A model generated the notes under the pieces. The model saw nothing but the letters and a program-made list of their open reading frames with translations. It did not search any database and was not told the DNA's origin. 64,000 bases of DNA from Actinomadura graeca (GTDB lineage Bacteria; Actinomycetota; Actinomycetes; Streptosporangiales; Streptosporangiaceae): the NCBI RefSeq assembly GCF_019175365.1, contig NZ_CP059572.1, forward strand, positions 8,657,501 to 8,721,500, written 5' to 3'. Shown here piece by piece: positions 28,694 through 37,232 of this stretch. How positions within the stretch are numbered: position 1 is the stretch's first letter; every line of letters starts with the position of its first letter. Made by a program: the position numbers and the translations under genes.

Positions 28694-29422
28694 ATGGAAC
28701 GACCGGCGACCACGTCCGCGGAACCGCCCGAGGGGGCGGCGCCCGTGTCCGAGCCGCCCCCGGCCACGCCGGCCGGGGCGGGACACGAGGGTGGGCACCA
28801 CTTCGAGCTCCCGCGTGTGAGGGCCCTGCTCATGCACGCCCTGCCCCGCTTCGTCGAGGGCGTCATCGCGCCCGTCGCGGTCTTCTACGCCGCCCTCGTC
28901 CTGCTCGGCCTGAACGGCGCGCTCGTCGCCGCCGTCGCCTGGGTGTACGGCGGGATCATCTACCGCTACGCGCGCAGGCGCCCCGTGCCGGGGATGCTGC
29001 TGCTGGCGGCCGTCGGCGTCACCGTCCGCGCGGCCCTGGCCGCCGCCACGCACAGCGCCGTCGTCTACTTCCTGCAGCCGACGCTCGGCACGCTCATCGT
29101 GGGCATCTCCTTCCTCGCCTCGGTGCCGCTCGGGCGCCCGCTGGCCAAGAAGCTGGCCAAGGACATGGCGCCCATCCCCGAGGCGTTCCTGCGGCACGAG
29201 CGGGTCCACCAGTTCTTCCTGCGCATCTCGCTGCTGTGGTCGATGGTCCTGTTCACCAACGTGGTCATCAGCCTCTGGATGCTGTTCAACGAGTCGATCG
29301 GCATGTACCTGTGGTTCCGCACCGGCATCGTCGCCGGGCTGGGCGCGGTCGGCGTCGGCGTCTCGGTGTGGGGCTTCAAGCGCTGCCTGCGGCACGTCAA
29401 CGCCGAGCCCTCCAAGGCGTAG
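28694..29422 (+). CDS. VC0807-like septation-type membrane protein
   Basis: A 242-residue protein from ATG 28694: a Pro/Ala/Glu-rich N-terminal stretch of about 40 residues, then about five to six hydrophobic helices (residues 50-75, 80-100, 107-125, 130-150, 185-205, 210-225) as in the VC0807 family, related to intracellular septation protein A. An ATG at 28664 is an alternative start; neither has an ideal ribosome site. Function is not established for the family. Confidence 0.7.
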   Translation: MERPATTSAEPPEGAAPVSEPPPATPAGAGHEGGHHFELPRVRALLMHALPRFVEGVIAPVAVFYAALVLLGLNGALVAAVAWVYGGIIYRYARRRPVPGMLLLAAVGVTVRAALAAATHSAVVYFLQPTLGTLIVGISFLASVPLGRPLAKKLAKDMAPIPEAFLRHERVHQFFLRISLLWSMVLFTNVVISLWMLFNESIGMYLWFRTGIVAGLGAVGVGVSVWGFKRCLRHVNAEPSKA

Positions 29423-29446
29423 GCGGGCGTAGGCGGGCGTAGGCGG
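29417..29446 (+). repeat. Three-copy 10-bp repeat containing the stop codon
   Basis: GCGTAGGCGG occurs three times head to tail. The first copy contains the last sense codon and the TAG stop of the VC0807-like gene; the other copies are untranslated. Likely slippage expansion with no effect on the protein. Confidence 0.85.
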
Positions 29447-29570
29447 GCCGTCCGGACGATCCGGCGGAACCGGCCCGATCCATTCCGAACTTTCGCTCTG
29501 TCCGGGGCGTCTCCCCTAGTCAGATAGTTTTTCACCGCACGTGGTGAAAGCAGGGGACTTGGGGGGATCA

Positions 29571-30743
29571 GTGGGTGGCAAGGGGCGTTTCAGGCTGATC
29601 GTGACCGGCGGGGCGGGCGCGGTGACGCTGCTCGCGGCCGGCTGCGGGATCGGCGGCGAGGGCATGCTGGCCTCGGGGAAGTCGGCGGCCGTCGTGACCA
29701 TCTCGCCCGCCAACGGGACCGCCCAGGTCAGGCCGGACGGGACGATCGAGGTCAAGGCGTCGGGCACCAAGCTGGAGAGCGTCACCGTCCAGGGCGTCCA
29801 GGGGGCCCCGATCACGGGCCGGATGGCGGGGAACCGCAAGTCCTGGCGCTCCGACCGGACGCTGACGCCCGGCACCTCCTACACCGTCACAGCGCGGTCG
29901 CGGGACGACGGCAAGACCAGCACCGTCACCAGCGCGTTCACCACGCTCAAGCCGGAGCGGACGCTCTCGATCGTCGACATCACGCCGAGCCTCGAGGGCG
30001 AGAAGGTCGGCGTCGGCATGCCGATCATGCTGCGGTTCGACCGGCCGGTGGCCGACAAGGCCGCCGTGGAGCGGGTGCTGCAGGTCACCCCGGACAAGCC
30101 GGTCGAGGGCGCCTGGAACTGGGTCGCCCCCGACCAGGTCACCTACCGGACGAAGACGTACTGGCAGCCGCACCAGACCGTGCGGTTCCAGGCCCGGCTG
30201 GCCGGGGTGAACGCGGGCGGCGGCGTCTACGGGGCCAAGGACGCCCAGCAGACCATCACGATCGGCGCCTCGCAGATCACGACCGGTGACATCGGCCGCC
30301 ACAGCATGACGGTGCGCCGGGACGGCAAGAAGGTCCGCACCATCCCGTTCAGCGCGGGCAACGGTGAGACGCGCGAGTTCACCACCACCAGCGGCGTCCA
30401 CCTCCTGATGGAGAAGGGCAATCCCGTCACGATGGTCTCCCCGGGCCGCCAGGAGGGCGACGCCGGGTACTACAAGACCGTCGTCAACCACGCGGTCCGC
30501 TTCTCCAACAGCGGCGAGTACGTCCACGCGGCGCCCTGGTCGGTCGGCTCGCAGGGCTCGGCGAACGTCAGCCACGGCTGCCTGAACGTCAGCCCGTCCG
30601 ACGCCCTGTGGTACTACGACACCGCGCAGCGCGGCGACGTCATCGAGCTGACCGGCAGCAACCGCGAGGTCGAGCCTGACAACGGCTGGGGCCAGTGGCA
30701 GCTGTCCTTCGACAAGTGGAGGCAGGGCAGCGCCCTGACCTGA
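29571..30743 (+). CDS. L,D-transpeptidase lipoprotein (first of tandem pair)
   Basis: A 390-residue Ldt with a lipoprotein signal (LIVTGGAGAVTLLAAGC, lipid Cys about residue 25), two Ig-like domains (about 40-150 and 150-245) and a C-terminal YkuD catalytic domain with HAVRFSNSGEYVHAAPW and the catalytic SHGCLNV. It makes 3-3 peptidoglycan cross-links outside the membrane. GTG 29571 has GGGGGG upstream; GTG 29541 is poorer. Followed by a homologous gene and a glycosyltransferase on the same strand. Confidence 0.93.
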   Translation: MGGKGRFRLIVTGGAGAVTLLAAGCGIGGEGMLASGKSAAVVTISPANGTAQVRPDGTIEVKASGTKLESVTVQGVQGAPITGRMAGNRKSWRSDRTLTPGTSYTVTARSRDDGKTSTVTSAFTTLKPERTLSIVDITPSLEGEKVGVGMPIMLRFDRPVADKAAVERVLQVTPDKPVEGAWNWVAPDQVTYRTKTYWQPHQTVRFQARLAGVNAGGGVYGAKDAQQTITIGASQITTGDIGRHSMTVRRDGKKVRTIPFSAGNGETREFTTTSGVHLLMEKGNPVTMVSPGRQEGDAGYYKTVVNHAVRFSNSGEYVHAAPWSVGSQGSANVSHGCLNVSPSDALWYYDTAQRGDVIELTGSNREVEPDNGWGQWQLSFDKWRQGSALT

Positions 30744-30885
30744 GAAGGGCCGTCCGGGGGCGGCGCGGGGGTGCGGTCGTGCAACGCTTTGATTTCGGAC
30801 TCCTGCCAAAACCCCGGGTCGGGGCATGATCGTAGGCTTTTGTCGCTAATGTCTCCCTGGTAGATGGCCTGTTCGGGAGGTTGAG

Positions 30886-32121
30886 GTGCAGCGGAGGGTT
30901 TCCGCAGGGGTCCGGGCCGGCGCGGGAGTGGCGGGGGCCGTGCTGCTGCTCACGACCGCCTGCTCCGGGGGCGAGAAGGACGACGGGGTCACCGTCGGGG
31001 GCAAGGGCGATTCCGCCGCCCCCCAGGTGACGGTGAACCCCGGCAACGGCGACGGCAAGGCCCGTCCCGAGGCGGGCGTCGTCGTGACGGCCGCGGGCGG
31101 GACGCTGGAGCAGGTCAGCGTCACCCGCAAGGGCAAGCCGGTCGACGGCGCGATGTCGGCCGACAAGACGAGCTGGAAGTCCCGGACGCTGCGTCCGGGC
31201 ACGCAGTACCAGGTGTCGGCCGTCGCGAAGAGCGCGAAGGGCAAGTCGACCACGGTGAGCTCCCGGTTCGTCACGCTGAAGGCGGCGAACGAGCTGGACG
31301 TCGCCGACGTCAGCCCGACCAAGGGGGAGACGGTCGGCGTCGGCATGCCGATCATCGTGACCTTCAACCGGGCCGTCGGCGACCGCAAGGCCGTCGAGCG
31401 GGCGCTGGAGGTGAAGTCGGCCAAGCCCGCCACCGGCGCGTGGTTCTGGGTGAGCGACACCCAGGTCATCTTCCGGACGAAGAACGGCGAGTACTGGCAG
31501 CCGAACCAGCCGGTGACCTTCACCGCGAAGCTGTCGGGCGTCAAGTCGGGCAAGAAGACCTACGGGGTCTCCGACTACACCCGCCGGTTCCGCATCGGTG
31601 ACTCGCACATCATCACGGCCAGCACCAAGACCCACAAGCTGGTCGTCAAGAAGAACGGCAAGAAGGTCAAGGGCTGGGGCATCAGCGCCGGGCGCGGCGG
31701 CCGCGTCGTCAACGGCGTCGACACCTACCTCACCACCAGCGGCATCCACCTGACCATGGGCAAGGAGAATCCGGCGATCATGACGTCGGAGTGGATGGGC
31801 GTCAAGCCGGACGACAAGAAGAACGGCGGCTACAAGGAGGTCATCCCCCACGCGGTGCGGATCTCCAACAGCGGCGAGTACATCCACTCGATGGCCGCGA
31901 CCGTGTGGGCGCAGGGCCGCCAGAACGTCAGCCACGGCTGCCTCAACTCCCCGCCCGCCGCCGCCCGGTGGTTCTACAACTGGTCCTACCGGGGCGACCC
32001 GGTGATCATCACCGGCAGCAAGCGCGGCCTGGACTGGAGCAACGGCTGGAGCTTCTACCAGATGCGCTGGAACAGGTGGGTCAAGGGCAGCGCCCTTGAC
32101 CGCACCGTGACCACCGGGTGA
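30886..32121 (+). CDS. L,D-transpeptidase lipoprotein (second of tandem pair)
   Basis: A 411-residue paralogue with lipoprotein signal (AVLLLTTAC, lipid Cys about residue 26), two Ig-like domains and the YkuD catalytic part with HAVRISNSGEYIHSMAATVWAQG and SHGCLN. Compared with the first copy it has more Lys-rich segments and an extra run before the catalytic domain. GTG start with GGGAGG 8 bases upstream. Tandem duplication; both keep catalytic Cys and His. Confidence 0.93.
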   Translation: MQRRVSAGVRAGAGVAGAVLLLTTACSGGEKDDGVTVGGKGDSAAPQVTVNPGNGDGKARPEAGVVVTAAGGTLEQVSVTRKGKPVDGAMSADKTSWKSRTLRPGTQYQVSAVAKSAKGKSTTVSSRFVTLKAANELDVADVSPTKGETVGVGMPIIVTFNRAVGDRKAVERALEVKSAKPATGAWFWVSDTQVIFRTKNGEYWQPNQPVTFTAKLSGVKSGKKTYGVSDYTRRFRIGDSHIITASTKTHKLVVKKNGKKVKGWGISAGRGGRVVNGVDTYLTTSGIHLTMGKENPAIMTSEWMGVKPDDKKNGGYKEVIPHAVRISNSGEYIHSMAATVWAQGRQNVSHGCLNSPPAAARWFYNWSYRGDPVIITGSKRGLDWSNGWSFYQMRWNRWVKGSALDRTVTTG

Positions 32122-32157
32122 TGTTGCCGGTCACCTGATCCCGGGCACGAGACCCGG

Positions 32158-33513
32158 ATGAGCCCGTTCAAGCGCGCCCGGCGGGGCATGCACCGCATCC
32201 TCCGCCGGGCCGCGCTGTGGGCCCTGCGCCCGCTCCGATGGCGCCGCGTGCCGCCGCCGCGCGGACGGCTGCGCGTCCGCGTGCTCCTCCAGCACGCCCA
32301 CGGCACCGGCGGCACGGTCCGCACCGTGCTGAACCTGTGCGGCCACCTCGCCCGCGACCACGACGTCGAGATCGTCAGCGTCGTCCGCAAGCGCGAGCGG
32401 CCGTTCTTCCCCCTCCCGCCGGACGTCGGCGTCGTCTTCGCCGACGACCGCGTCTCGCCGCGCTCCGGCCCGGCCCGCGTCCTGGCGCGCCTCCCCAGCC
32501 TCCTCACCCCGGTGGACGAGGCGTCGTTCCGGGGCATGACCCTGTGGACGGACCTGCGGCTCCTGCGGACCCTGTGCGACACGCCCCCCGACGTCCTCAT
32601 CGCGACCAGGCCGTCCCTCAACCTCCTCGCCGCCGAACTCGCCCCGGGCGGCGTCGTGACGGTCGGCCAGGACCACATGAGCCTGCCGGCCTACCGGCCC
32701 CGCCTCCGCCGCCAGATCGTCCGGCGGTACCGCCGCCTCACCGCGCTGGCGACCCTCACCGAGACCGCCCGCGCCGAATACGCGGCGGCGCTGCGGGACG
32801 CGCCCGTCCGGGTCGTCCGCATCCCGAACGCTTCGCCCGACCTGCCCGGCGGGCCCTCCCGCCGCGACGCCGCGGTCGTCCTCGCCGCCGGGCGGCTCGT
32901 CCACACCAAGGGCTTCGACCTGCTCATCCGGGCCTTCGAGCCGCTGGCCGCCGCCCACCCAGGCTGGACCCTGCGCATCTTCGGCTCCGGCTCCGGCGAC
33001 GCCCGGCTGCGCGCCATGGTCGCCGAACGCGGGCTCACCGGCCGCGTCGACCTGCGCCCGGCCACGGCCCGCCTGGCGGCGGAGATGGAGGACGCGTCCG
33101 TGTTCGCCCTGCCGTCCCGCCGCGAGGGGCTGCCGATGGTCGTCATCGAGGCCATGGGCAAGGGCCTCCCGGTCGCCGCCTTCGACTGCCGCACCGGCCC
33201 GGCCGACCTCATCACCTCGGGACACGACGGGCTCCTCGTCCCGCCCGGGGACGTCACCGCGCTCACCGCCGCCCTCGGCGCGCTCATCGCCGACCCCGCC
33301 CTGCGCGACCGCCTCGGCGAGGAGGCCCGCCACACCGCGCGCGCCTACGACCTGCGCCACATCGGCCGCCGGTGGACGCGGCTGCTGGCCGAGCTGCGCC
33401 CGCACAATCCGATTGCGCCCGGACCCGCCCATCGCCCATGCTTGGAGCAGCCGACAGGAAGGGAGACCGACGCCATGGACCACCAGCGCGAACGCTCTCC
33501 CGAAGGCTCGTAG
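32158..33513 (+). CDS. GT4 family glycosyltransferase
   Basis: A 451-residue GT-B enzyme. The N-terminal half has the glycine loop LLQHAHGTGGTVRTVLNLCGHLA; the C-terminal donor half has AAGRLVHTKGFDLLIRAF and the EX7E motif EGLPMVVIEAMGKGLPVAAF. This resembles poly(glycerol-phosphate) glucosyltransferase-type GT4 enzymes that decorate wall polymers. It starts 36 bases after the second transpeptidase and may be in the same transcript, which fits envelope assembly. The last 40 residues are low in similarity and overlap a possible internal start at 33475; the tRNA-Glu pair follows. Confidence 0.88.
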   Translation: MSPFKRARRGMHRILRRAALWALRPLRWRRVPPPRGRLRVRVLLQHAHGTGGTVRTVLNLCGHLARDHDVEIVSVVRKRERPFFPLPPDVGVVFADDRVSPRSGPARVLARLPSLLTPVDEASFRGMTLWTDLRLLRTLCDTPPDVLIATRPSLNLLAAELAPGGVVTVGQDHMSLPAYRPRLRRQIVRRYRRLTALATLTETARAEYAAALRDAPVRVVRIPNASPDLPGGPSRRDAAVVLAAGRLVHTKGFDLLIRAFEPLAAAHPGWTLRIFGSGSGDARLRAMVAERGLTGRVDLRPATARLAAEMEDASVFALPSRREGLPMVVIEAMGKGLPVAAFDCRTGPADLITSGHDGLLVPPGDVTALTAALGALIADPALRDRLGEEARHTARAYDLRHIGRRWTRLLAELRPHNPIAPGPAHRPCLEQPTGRETDAMDHQRERSPEGS

Positions 33514-33571
33514 CCGCGGTCTGCCCGCGGCGGCCGCCTTCCCCTCGGAACGGCGGCCTTCTGCTCGTCCA

Positions 33572-33643
33572 GGCGCGTTCGTCCAGTGGCCAGGACACCA
33601 CGTTCTCACCGTGGGAACACGAGTTCGATCCTCGTACGCGCTG
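33572..33643 (+). tRNA. tRNA-Glu(CUC), divergent form
   Basis: 72 bases: acceptor GGCGCGT (33572-33578) with ACGCGCT (33636-33642), D-arm GTCC/GGAC, anticodon stem CCACG/CGTGG with loop TTCTCAC (CTC at 33605-33607), variable GAAC, T-arm ACGAG/CTCGT with TTCGATC, G73. Pair 1-72 is G-T (wobble) rather than the usual G-C. CCA not encoded. Confidence 0.85.
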
Positions 33644-33647
33644 CCCA

Positions 33648-33719
33648 GGCCGGGTCGACTAAAGGCAGGTCCCCTCATTTTCACTGAGGAAGGCGCGGGT
33701 TCGAATCCCGTCCCGGCTA
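33648..33719 (+). tRNA. tRNA-Glu(UUC), divergent form
   Basis: 72 bases, only 4 bases after the preceding tRNA: acceptor GGCCGGG (33648-33654) with CCCGGCT (33712-33718), D-arm GACT/GGTC, anticodon stem CCTCA/TGAGG with loop TTTTCAC (TTC at 33680-33682), T-arm GCGGG/CCCGT with TTCGAAT, A73. Again the first pair is G-T. Probably co-transcribed with tRNA-Glu(CUC). Confidence 0.85.
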
Positions 33720-33963
33720 CGCAAGACCGCACTGCCGGCAGGCACGCGGGGCCGCCGGCGTGCCGACGGCGGCGGCCGCCGCATTCTTGGCCGGGTCTTT
33801 GCCGCGACGGTAGGGAATGGGCGGGCCGTCCCTTCGCCGCTGACCTCCGCTTCGCCGCGGGGGCGCCCGCTTTGCCCCCGCGTTCAGCGTGCCGTGCGCG
33901 CCCTTCGCCGAGTCACGCCCCGCCCGGGCAGGACGGGGAAGGACCCGTCCCGGAGGTGGGCTC

Positions 33964-35013
33964 ATGGGCAGGACACGCAACGTCCGGATGGGTGCGGCGG
34001 CGCTGGCGGGGGTGCTCGCGCTCGGCGGATGCAGTGACGGGGACGCGGGGGCGGCGCGAGGGCGGGCGCCCACGCCGAACGGGGGAGCGACGCAACTCCA
34101 GGGGCAGTACGAGCAGGTCGTCGCCGCCGTGCTCCCGTCGGTCGTGAAGATCGAGACCGATCAGGGCGAGGGCTCGGGCGTCGTCTTCGACGGCGAGGGC
34201 CACGTCGTCACCAACGCGCACGTGGTCGCCGGGGCGCGGAGGATCCAGGTCACGGCGTCCAGCGGCGGCGCCGCGCTGAAGGCGGCACCGGTGGGCGCCT
34301 TCGCGGCCGACGACCTCGCGGTCGTCAAGGTGGAGGGCGGCGCGCTGCGGCCGGCCTCGTTCGGCGACTCGGCCAAGATCGAGGTCGGGCGGATCGTGCT
34401 CGCGATGGGCAACCCGCTGGGGCTGGCGGGCAGCGTCACCAACGGCATCGTCTCGGCGCTCAACCGCACGGTGTCGACCAAGCAGGAGGGCGACTTCCCC
34501 GGCGCGACGATCGCCGACGCCGTCCAGACCAGCGCCGCCATCAACCCCGGCAACAGCGGCGGCGCCCTTGTCGGGCTGGACGGCCAGGTCATCGGCATCC
34601 CCACGGCCGCCGCCTCGGACCCGCAGATGGGCGGCGCGGCCATCGGCATCGGGTTCGCCACCCCGAGCAACACCGTCAAGCGCATCGTCCCGCAGCTGAT
34701 CCGCGACGGCAGGGTCACCGACTCCGGCCGCGCCGCGATCGGCGCCACGGTGCGGACGGTCGTCGGCCCGTCCGGGCAGGGCGGCGGCGTCGCGATCGTC
34801 GAGGTCGCGCCCGGCGGCGGCGCGGCGAAGGCCGGCGTCCGGCCGGGCGACCTGATCCTCTCGGCGAACGGCACCGCCACACCGGACCAGACGGCGCTGT
34901 CCGGGGTCCTCGCCGGGCTGAAGCCCGGCGGCACCGTCACCCTGCAGATCCAGCGTCCGGACGGCTCGAAGGAGACGCTCGGCGTCACCCTCGGCGAGCT
35001 CCCCGCGGACTGA
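33964..35013 (+). CDS. HtrA/DegP-like trypsin-type serine protease with PDZ domain (lipoprotein)
   Basis: A 349-residue exported protease: lipoprotein signal ALAGVLALGGCSDG (lipid Cys about residue 22), trypsin-like domain with His in VVTNAHVVAGA, Asp in ADDLAVVKVEG, Ser in INPGNSGGALVG, and a C-terminal PDZ domain (about 265-345; GVAIVEVAPGGGAAKAGVRPGDLILSANGTA). It degrades or refolds damaged envelope proteins outside the membrane. ATG 33964 follows GGAGGTGG; the earlier in-frame start has no site and would ruin the signal. The 244 bases before it, after the tRNAs, hold no gene. Confidence 0.93.
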   Translation: MGRTRNVRMGAAALAGVLALGGCSDGDAGAARGRAPTPNGGATQLQGQYEQVVAAVLPSVVKIETDQGEGSGVVFDGEGHVVTNAHVVAGARRIQVTASSGGAALKAAPVGAFAADDLAVVKVEGGALRPASFGDSAKIEVGRIVLAMGNPLGLAGSVTNGIVSALNRTVSTKQEGDFPGATIADAVQTSAAINPGNSGGALVGLDGQVIGIPTAAASDPQMGGAAIGIGFATPSNTVKRIVPQLIRDGRVTDSGRAAIGATVRTVVGPSGQGGGVAIVEVAPGGGAAKAGVRPGDLILSANGTATPDQTALSGVLAGLKPGGTVTLQIQRPDGSKETLGVTLGELPAD

Positions 35014-35040
35014 CGGCCGCATGCCCCCGGGACGAGCCCG

Positions 35041-35173
35041 GTCTCTTGTGGGGGGACGCCCCCCACACCCCCCGAGACGGGCCTGTCTCTTGTGGGGGGA
35101 CGACCCCCCACACCCCCCGGAACAGACCTGTCCCTCGTGGGGGGACGACCCCCCACACCCCCCGGGACGGGCC
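35041..35173 (+). repeat. Three tandem 44-45 bp units, each a strong hairpin
   Basis: Units at 35041-35084, 35085-35129 and 35130-35173 follow the pattern GTCTCTTGTGGGGGGACG(A)CCCCCCACACCCCCCG plus about 10 bases. Each holds a perfect 8-bp stem GTGGGGGG / CCCCCCAC with a 2-4 base loop. They lie immediately after the htrA-like gene and before the STAS gene. They may act as terminators or mRNA-end stabilisers, or be copies of a wider genomic repeat. Confidence 0.85.
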
Positions 35174-35308
35174 GGTTCCGGTCAGGAATCACCCGGCAGA
35201 TTCGCGGGTGCCGATCCCCTTCACCGCCGGGACGGGGGACAATCGGGCGTTGCCGGAACGTCGCGGTGGCGGACGCCGTGCGTCCGGGGTGAGGGGTGGG
35301 GAGGACCG

Positions 35309-35698
35309 ATGACCGTGTGCACCGTCACCTGCAGGGCCGAAGGCCCGCGCACCGTGATCGCCCTGGCCGGGGACCTGTCCCTGGCGACCGTCCAGCAGGC
35401 CGAGCGCGCCATCCGCGAGGGCCGCCGCGAGCACGGCGAGCACCTGGTCTTCGACCTGGAGCGCCTCGCGTTCCTGGACTCCAGCGGGCTGAGCCTCCTG
35501 CTGCGGTTCTACCTGGCCGCGGAGGGACGCGGCGGGAGCGCGGCGCTGGCCGGGCCGGTGTCCGAGCGGGTCGCCCGCGTCCTGCAGGTCACCAACCTGG
35601 ACCAGCGCCTGACGATCCACCCGAGCCTCGCCGCGGCGCTCGACACCGCGCCCGCGGAGCCGGACCGGCGGCCCGGCGCCCGCGCCACCGAGCCCTGA
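35309..35698 (+). CDS. STAS-domain anti-sigma factor antagonist
   Basis: A 129-residue STAS protein: beta start TVTCRAEGPRTVIALAGDLSLATVQQAERAI, then the conserved HLVFDLERLAFLDSSGLSLLLRF, whose second Ser in Asp-Ser-Ser-Gly is the phosphorylation site in SpoIIAA/RsbV proteins, and a C-terminal low-complexity tail. It would bind an anti-sigma kinase when unphosphorylated. ATG 35309 follows GGGGAGGA. MEDS-type regulators lie 700 bases downstream, so this may be part of one partner-switching network. Confidence 0.88.
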   Translation: MTVCTVTCRAEGPRTVIALAGDLSLATVQQAERAIREGRREHGEHLVFDLERLAFLDSSGLSLLLRFYLAAEGRGGSAALAGPVSERVARVLQVTNLDQRLTIHPSLAAALDTAPAEPDRRPGARATEP

Positions 35699-35702
35699 CC
35701 GT

Positions 35703-36212
35703 TCAGGCGCGCTGGACCAGCCCGCGGACGAACGCCGCCTGCCCGGCGTGCTGGAGGGCGTCGGAGACCACGCTGACCAGCCGCACCGACAGCGTGACGG
35801 GCGGGTCCCACGCCTCGTCCACGACGCGGCCGAGGTCCCCGTCGGTCAGCGCGCCGACGTAGGCGACGGTCCGGTCGTGCACGGCGTCGTGGTAGCCGGT
35901 CAGCAGGTCCGCCGATGCGACCCGCACGGCGGCGACCTCGTCGCGGGACTGCCCGTAGCCCGTCTCGGACGGGGCGAAGGGCAGCCCGAACCGCCGCTCC
36001 CAGCCGTCGGACGTCCAGACCTGCGGCGTCCCGGCGGCGTCGGCGATGTGGTCGTCCTGGACGCGGGTGAGGTGCCACACCAGCCACGCGATCGTGTTGG
36101 CGTCCGCGTCGGCGCGGAAGGCGAGTTGCTCCGGCGTGAGCCCGCCGGCCGCCTCGCGGACGACCTCCTGGATCCGGCCGAACGCGTCGGTGAGCAGTTC
36201 TGCACTGGTCAT
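35703..36212 (-). CDS. DinB-superfamily (mycothiol-dependent-type) protein
   Basis: A 169-residue four-helix protein of the DinB/MDMPI type: LLTDAFGRIQEVVREAAGGLTPEQLAFR, first His ligands in WLVWHLTRVQDDHIAD, and the C-terminal His in LQHAGQAAFVRGL. In actinobacteria such proteins often act as mycothiol-dependent S-transferases or isomerases, with a metal bound by three His. Substrate unknown. It converges with the STAS gene with 4 bases between stops. Confidence 0.85.
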   Translation of the reverse strand: MTSAELLTDAFGRIQEVVREAAGGLTPEQLAFRADADANTIAWLVWHLTRVQDDHIADAAGTPQVWTSDGWERRFGLPFAPSETGYGQSRDEVAAVRVASADLLTGYHDAVHDRTVAYVGALTDGDLGRVVDEAWDPPVTLSVRLVSVVSDALQHAGQAAFVRGLVQRA

Positions 36213-36383
36213 TGACCAGACGCTACCCCGGAACACGCCGCCGTTTCAGCGCGCCCTGCCGCCGGACGCGGGCCGATCACGCCGTTCCGCTTGATACGCA
36301 ACGTGATCAACGCGATCCTTGGCGTAGTCGCGGAGAGGGGGGTCGGTGCTGCGAACGCGCGTTCGGCCGGTGGAAGGCGGGCC

Positions 36384-37232
36384 GTGCCCGGCCCGCTGAC
36401 CACGGTGTTCGGGGTCGAGCAGGGCGATCACGTCTGGATCGGCTACACGGGCGAGGACGAGCGCCGCGCGCTGTGGGCGGCGCACGTCACCGCCGCGGCG
36501 GAACGCGGGGAGCGGGCGGTGCTCATCGACGGCGGCGCCTGGGCGGCCCGCCTCGGCGGCCACGGTGACCGGGCGCTCCTCGGTCACGGCCAGGTGACGG
36601 TGCAGGCGCCGGGCGACGCGGGGTTCGCCGCGGGGCGGCTCGACGAGGGCAGGCTGGTGGACGTGCTGCGCGGGCAGTCGGCGCAGGCGGCGCGGCTCGG
36701 GTTGCGCGGCCTGCGCGTCTGCGTGGACCTCACCGGGCTCCTGCGCGCCGGGGTCCCGGCCCGATCCGGCTGCCCGCTGGCGGCGGTCTGCTCCGCCCAG
36801 CCCCGTCCGCCGGCGCTGATCTGCCACGGCGACCGGATCGGGCTGCCCGCCGGACCCTTCGGCGCGCTGCGGGCCGGGCACGCGCCGGCGCTGGAGGCGT
36901 GCGAGGCGCTGCGGCGCGGCCCGCTGCTGTGCGTGGAGCGCCTGACCGGCCCGGCGGGCCTGCGGCTGAGCGGCGAGGCCGACCGGTCGAGCCTCGACCG
37001 GCTGGAGGCGGAGCTGCGGGACGCCGTCCGCGGCGGCCGTGACCTGCACCTGGACATGCGGGGACTGCGGTACGCGGACGTCGCGGCGGTGCGGGTGCTG
37101 GCCCGCACCGCCGCGGGGATGCCGGTGGGGGACCGGCTCGTCCTGCACGCGCCCGGCCCGGTCGTGCGGGCGATCCTGCGGAGCTTCCCGTGGGATCACC
37201 GGCTCGTGATGGAGGAGGGCGGGTGGAGGTGA
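36384..37232 (+). CDS. MEDS-domain protein with C-terminal STAS domain
   Basis: A 282-residue protein: N-terminal MEDS (methanogen/methylotroph DcmR sensory) domain with EQGDHVWIGYTGEDERRALWAAHVTAAAERGERAVLID at about 8-50, and a C-terminal STAS-like domain (about 190-280; LRLSGEADRSSLDRLEAELRDAV, DLHLDMRGLRYADVAAVRVL). In the STAS part the usual phosphoacceptor Ser is replaced (Tyr-Ala-Asp-Val), so it may sense rather than switch. GTG 36384 has GGAAGG upstream; TTG 36291 has no site. Overlaps the next gene by GTGA. Confidence 0.8.
   Translation: MPGPLTTVFGVEQGDHVWIGYTGEDERRALWAAHVTAAAERGERAVLIDGGAWAARLGGHGDRALLGHGQVTVQAPGDAGFAAGRLDEGRLVDVLRGQSAQAARLGLRGLRVCVDLTGLLRAGVPARSGCPLAAVCSAQPRPPALICHGDRIGLPAGPFGALRAGHAPALEACEALRRGPLLCVERLTGPAGLRLSGEADRSSLDRLEAELRDAVRGGRDLHLDMRGLRYADVAAVRVLARTAAGMPVGDRLVLHAPGPVVRAILRSFPWDHRLVMEEGGWR

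Noticed and set aside
35041..35173. Possible CRISPR repeats
   Set aside because: The units are 44-45 bp directly adjacent with no variable spacers; each is a hairpin unit.
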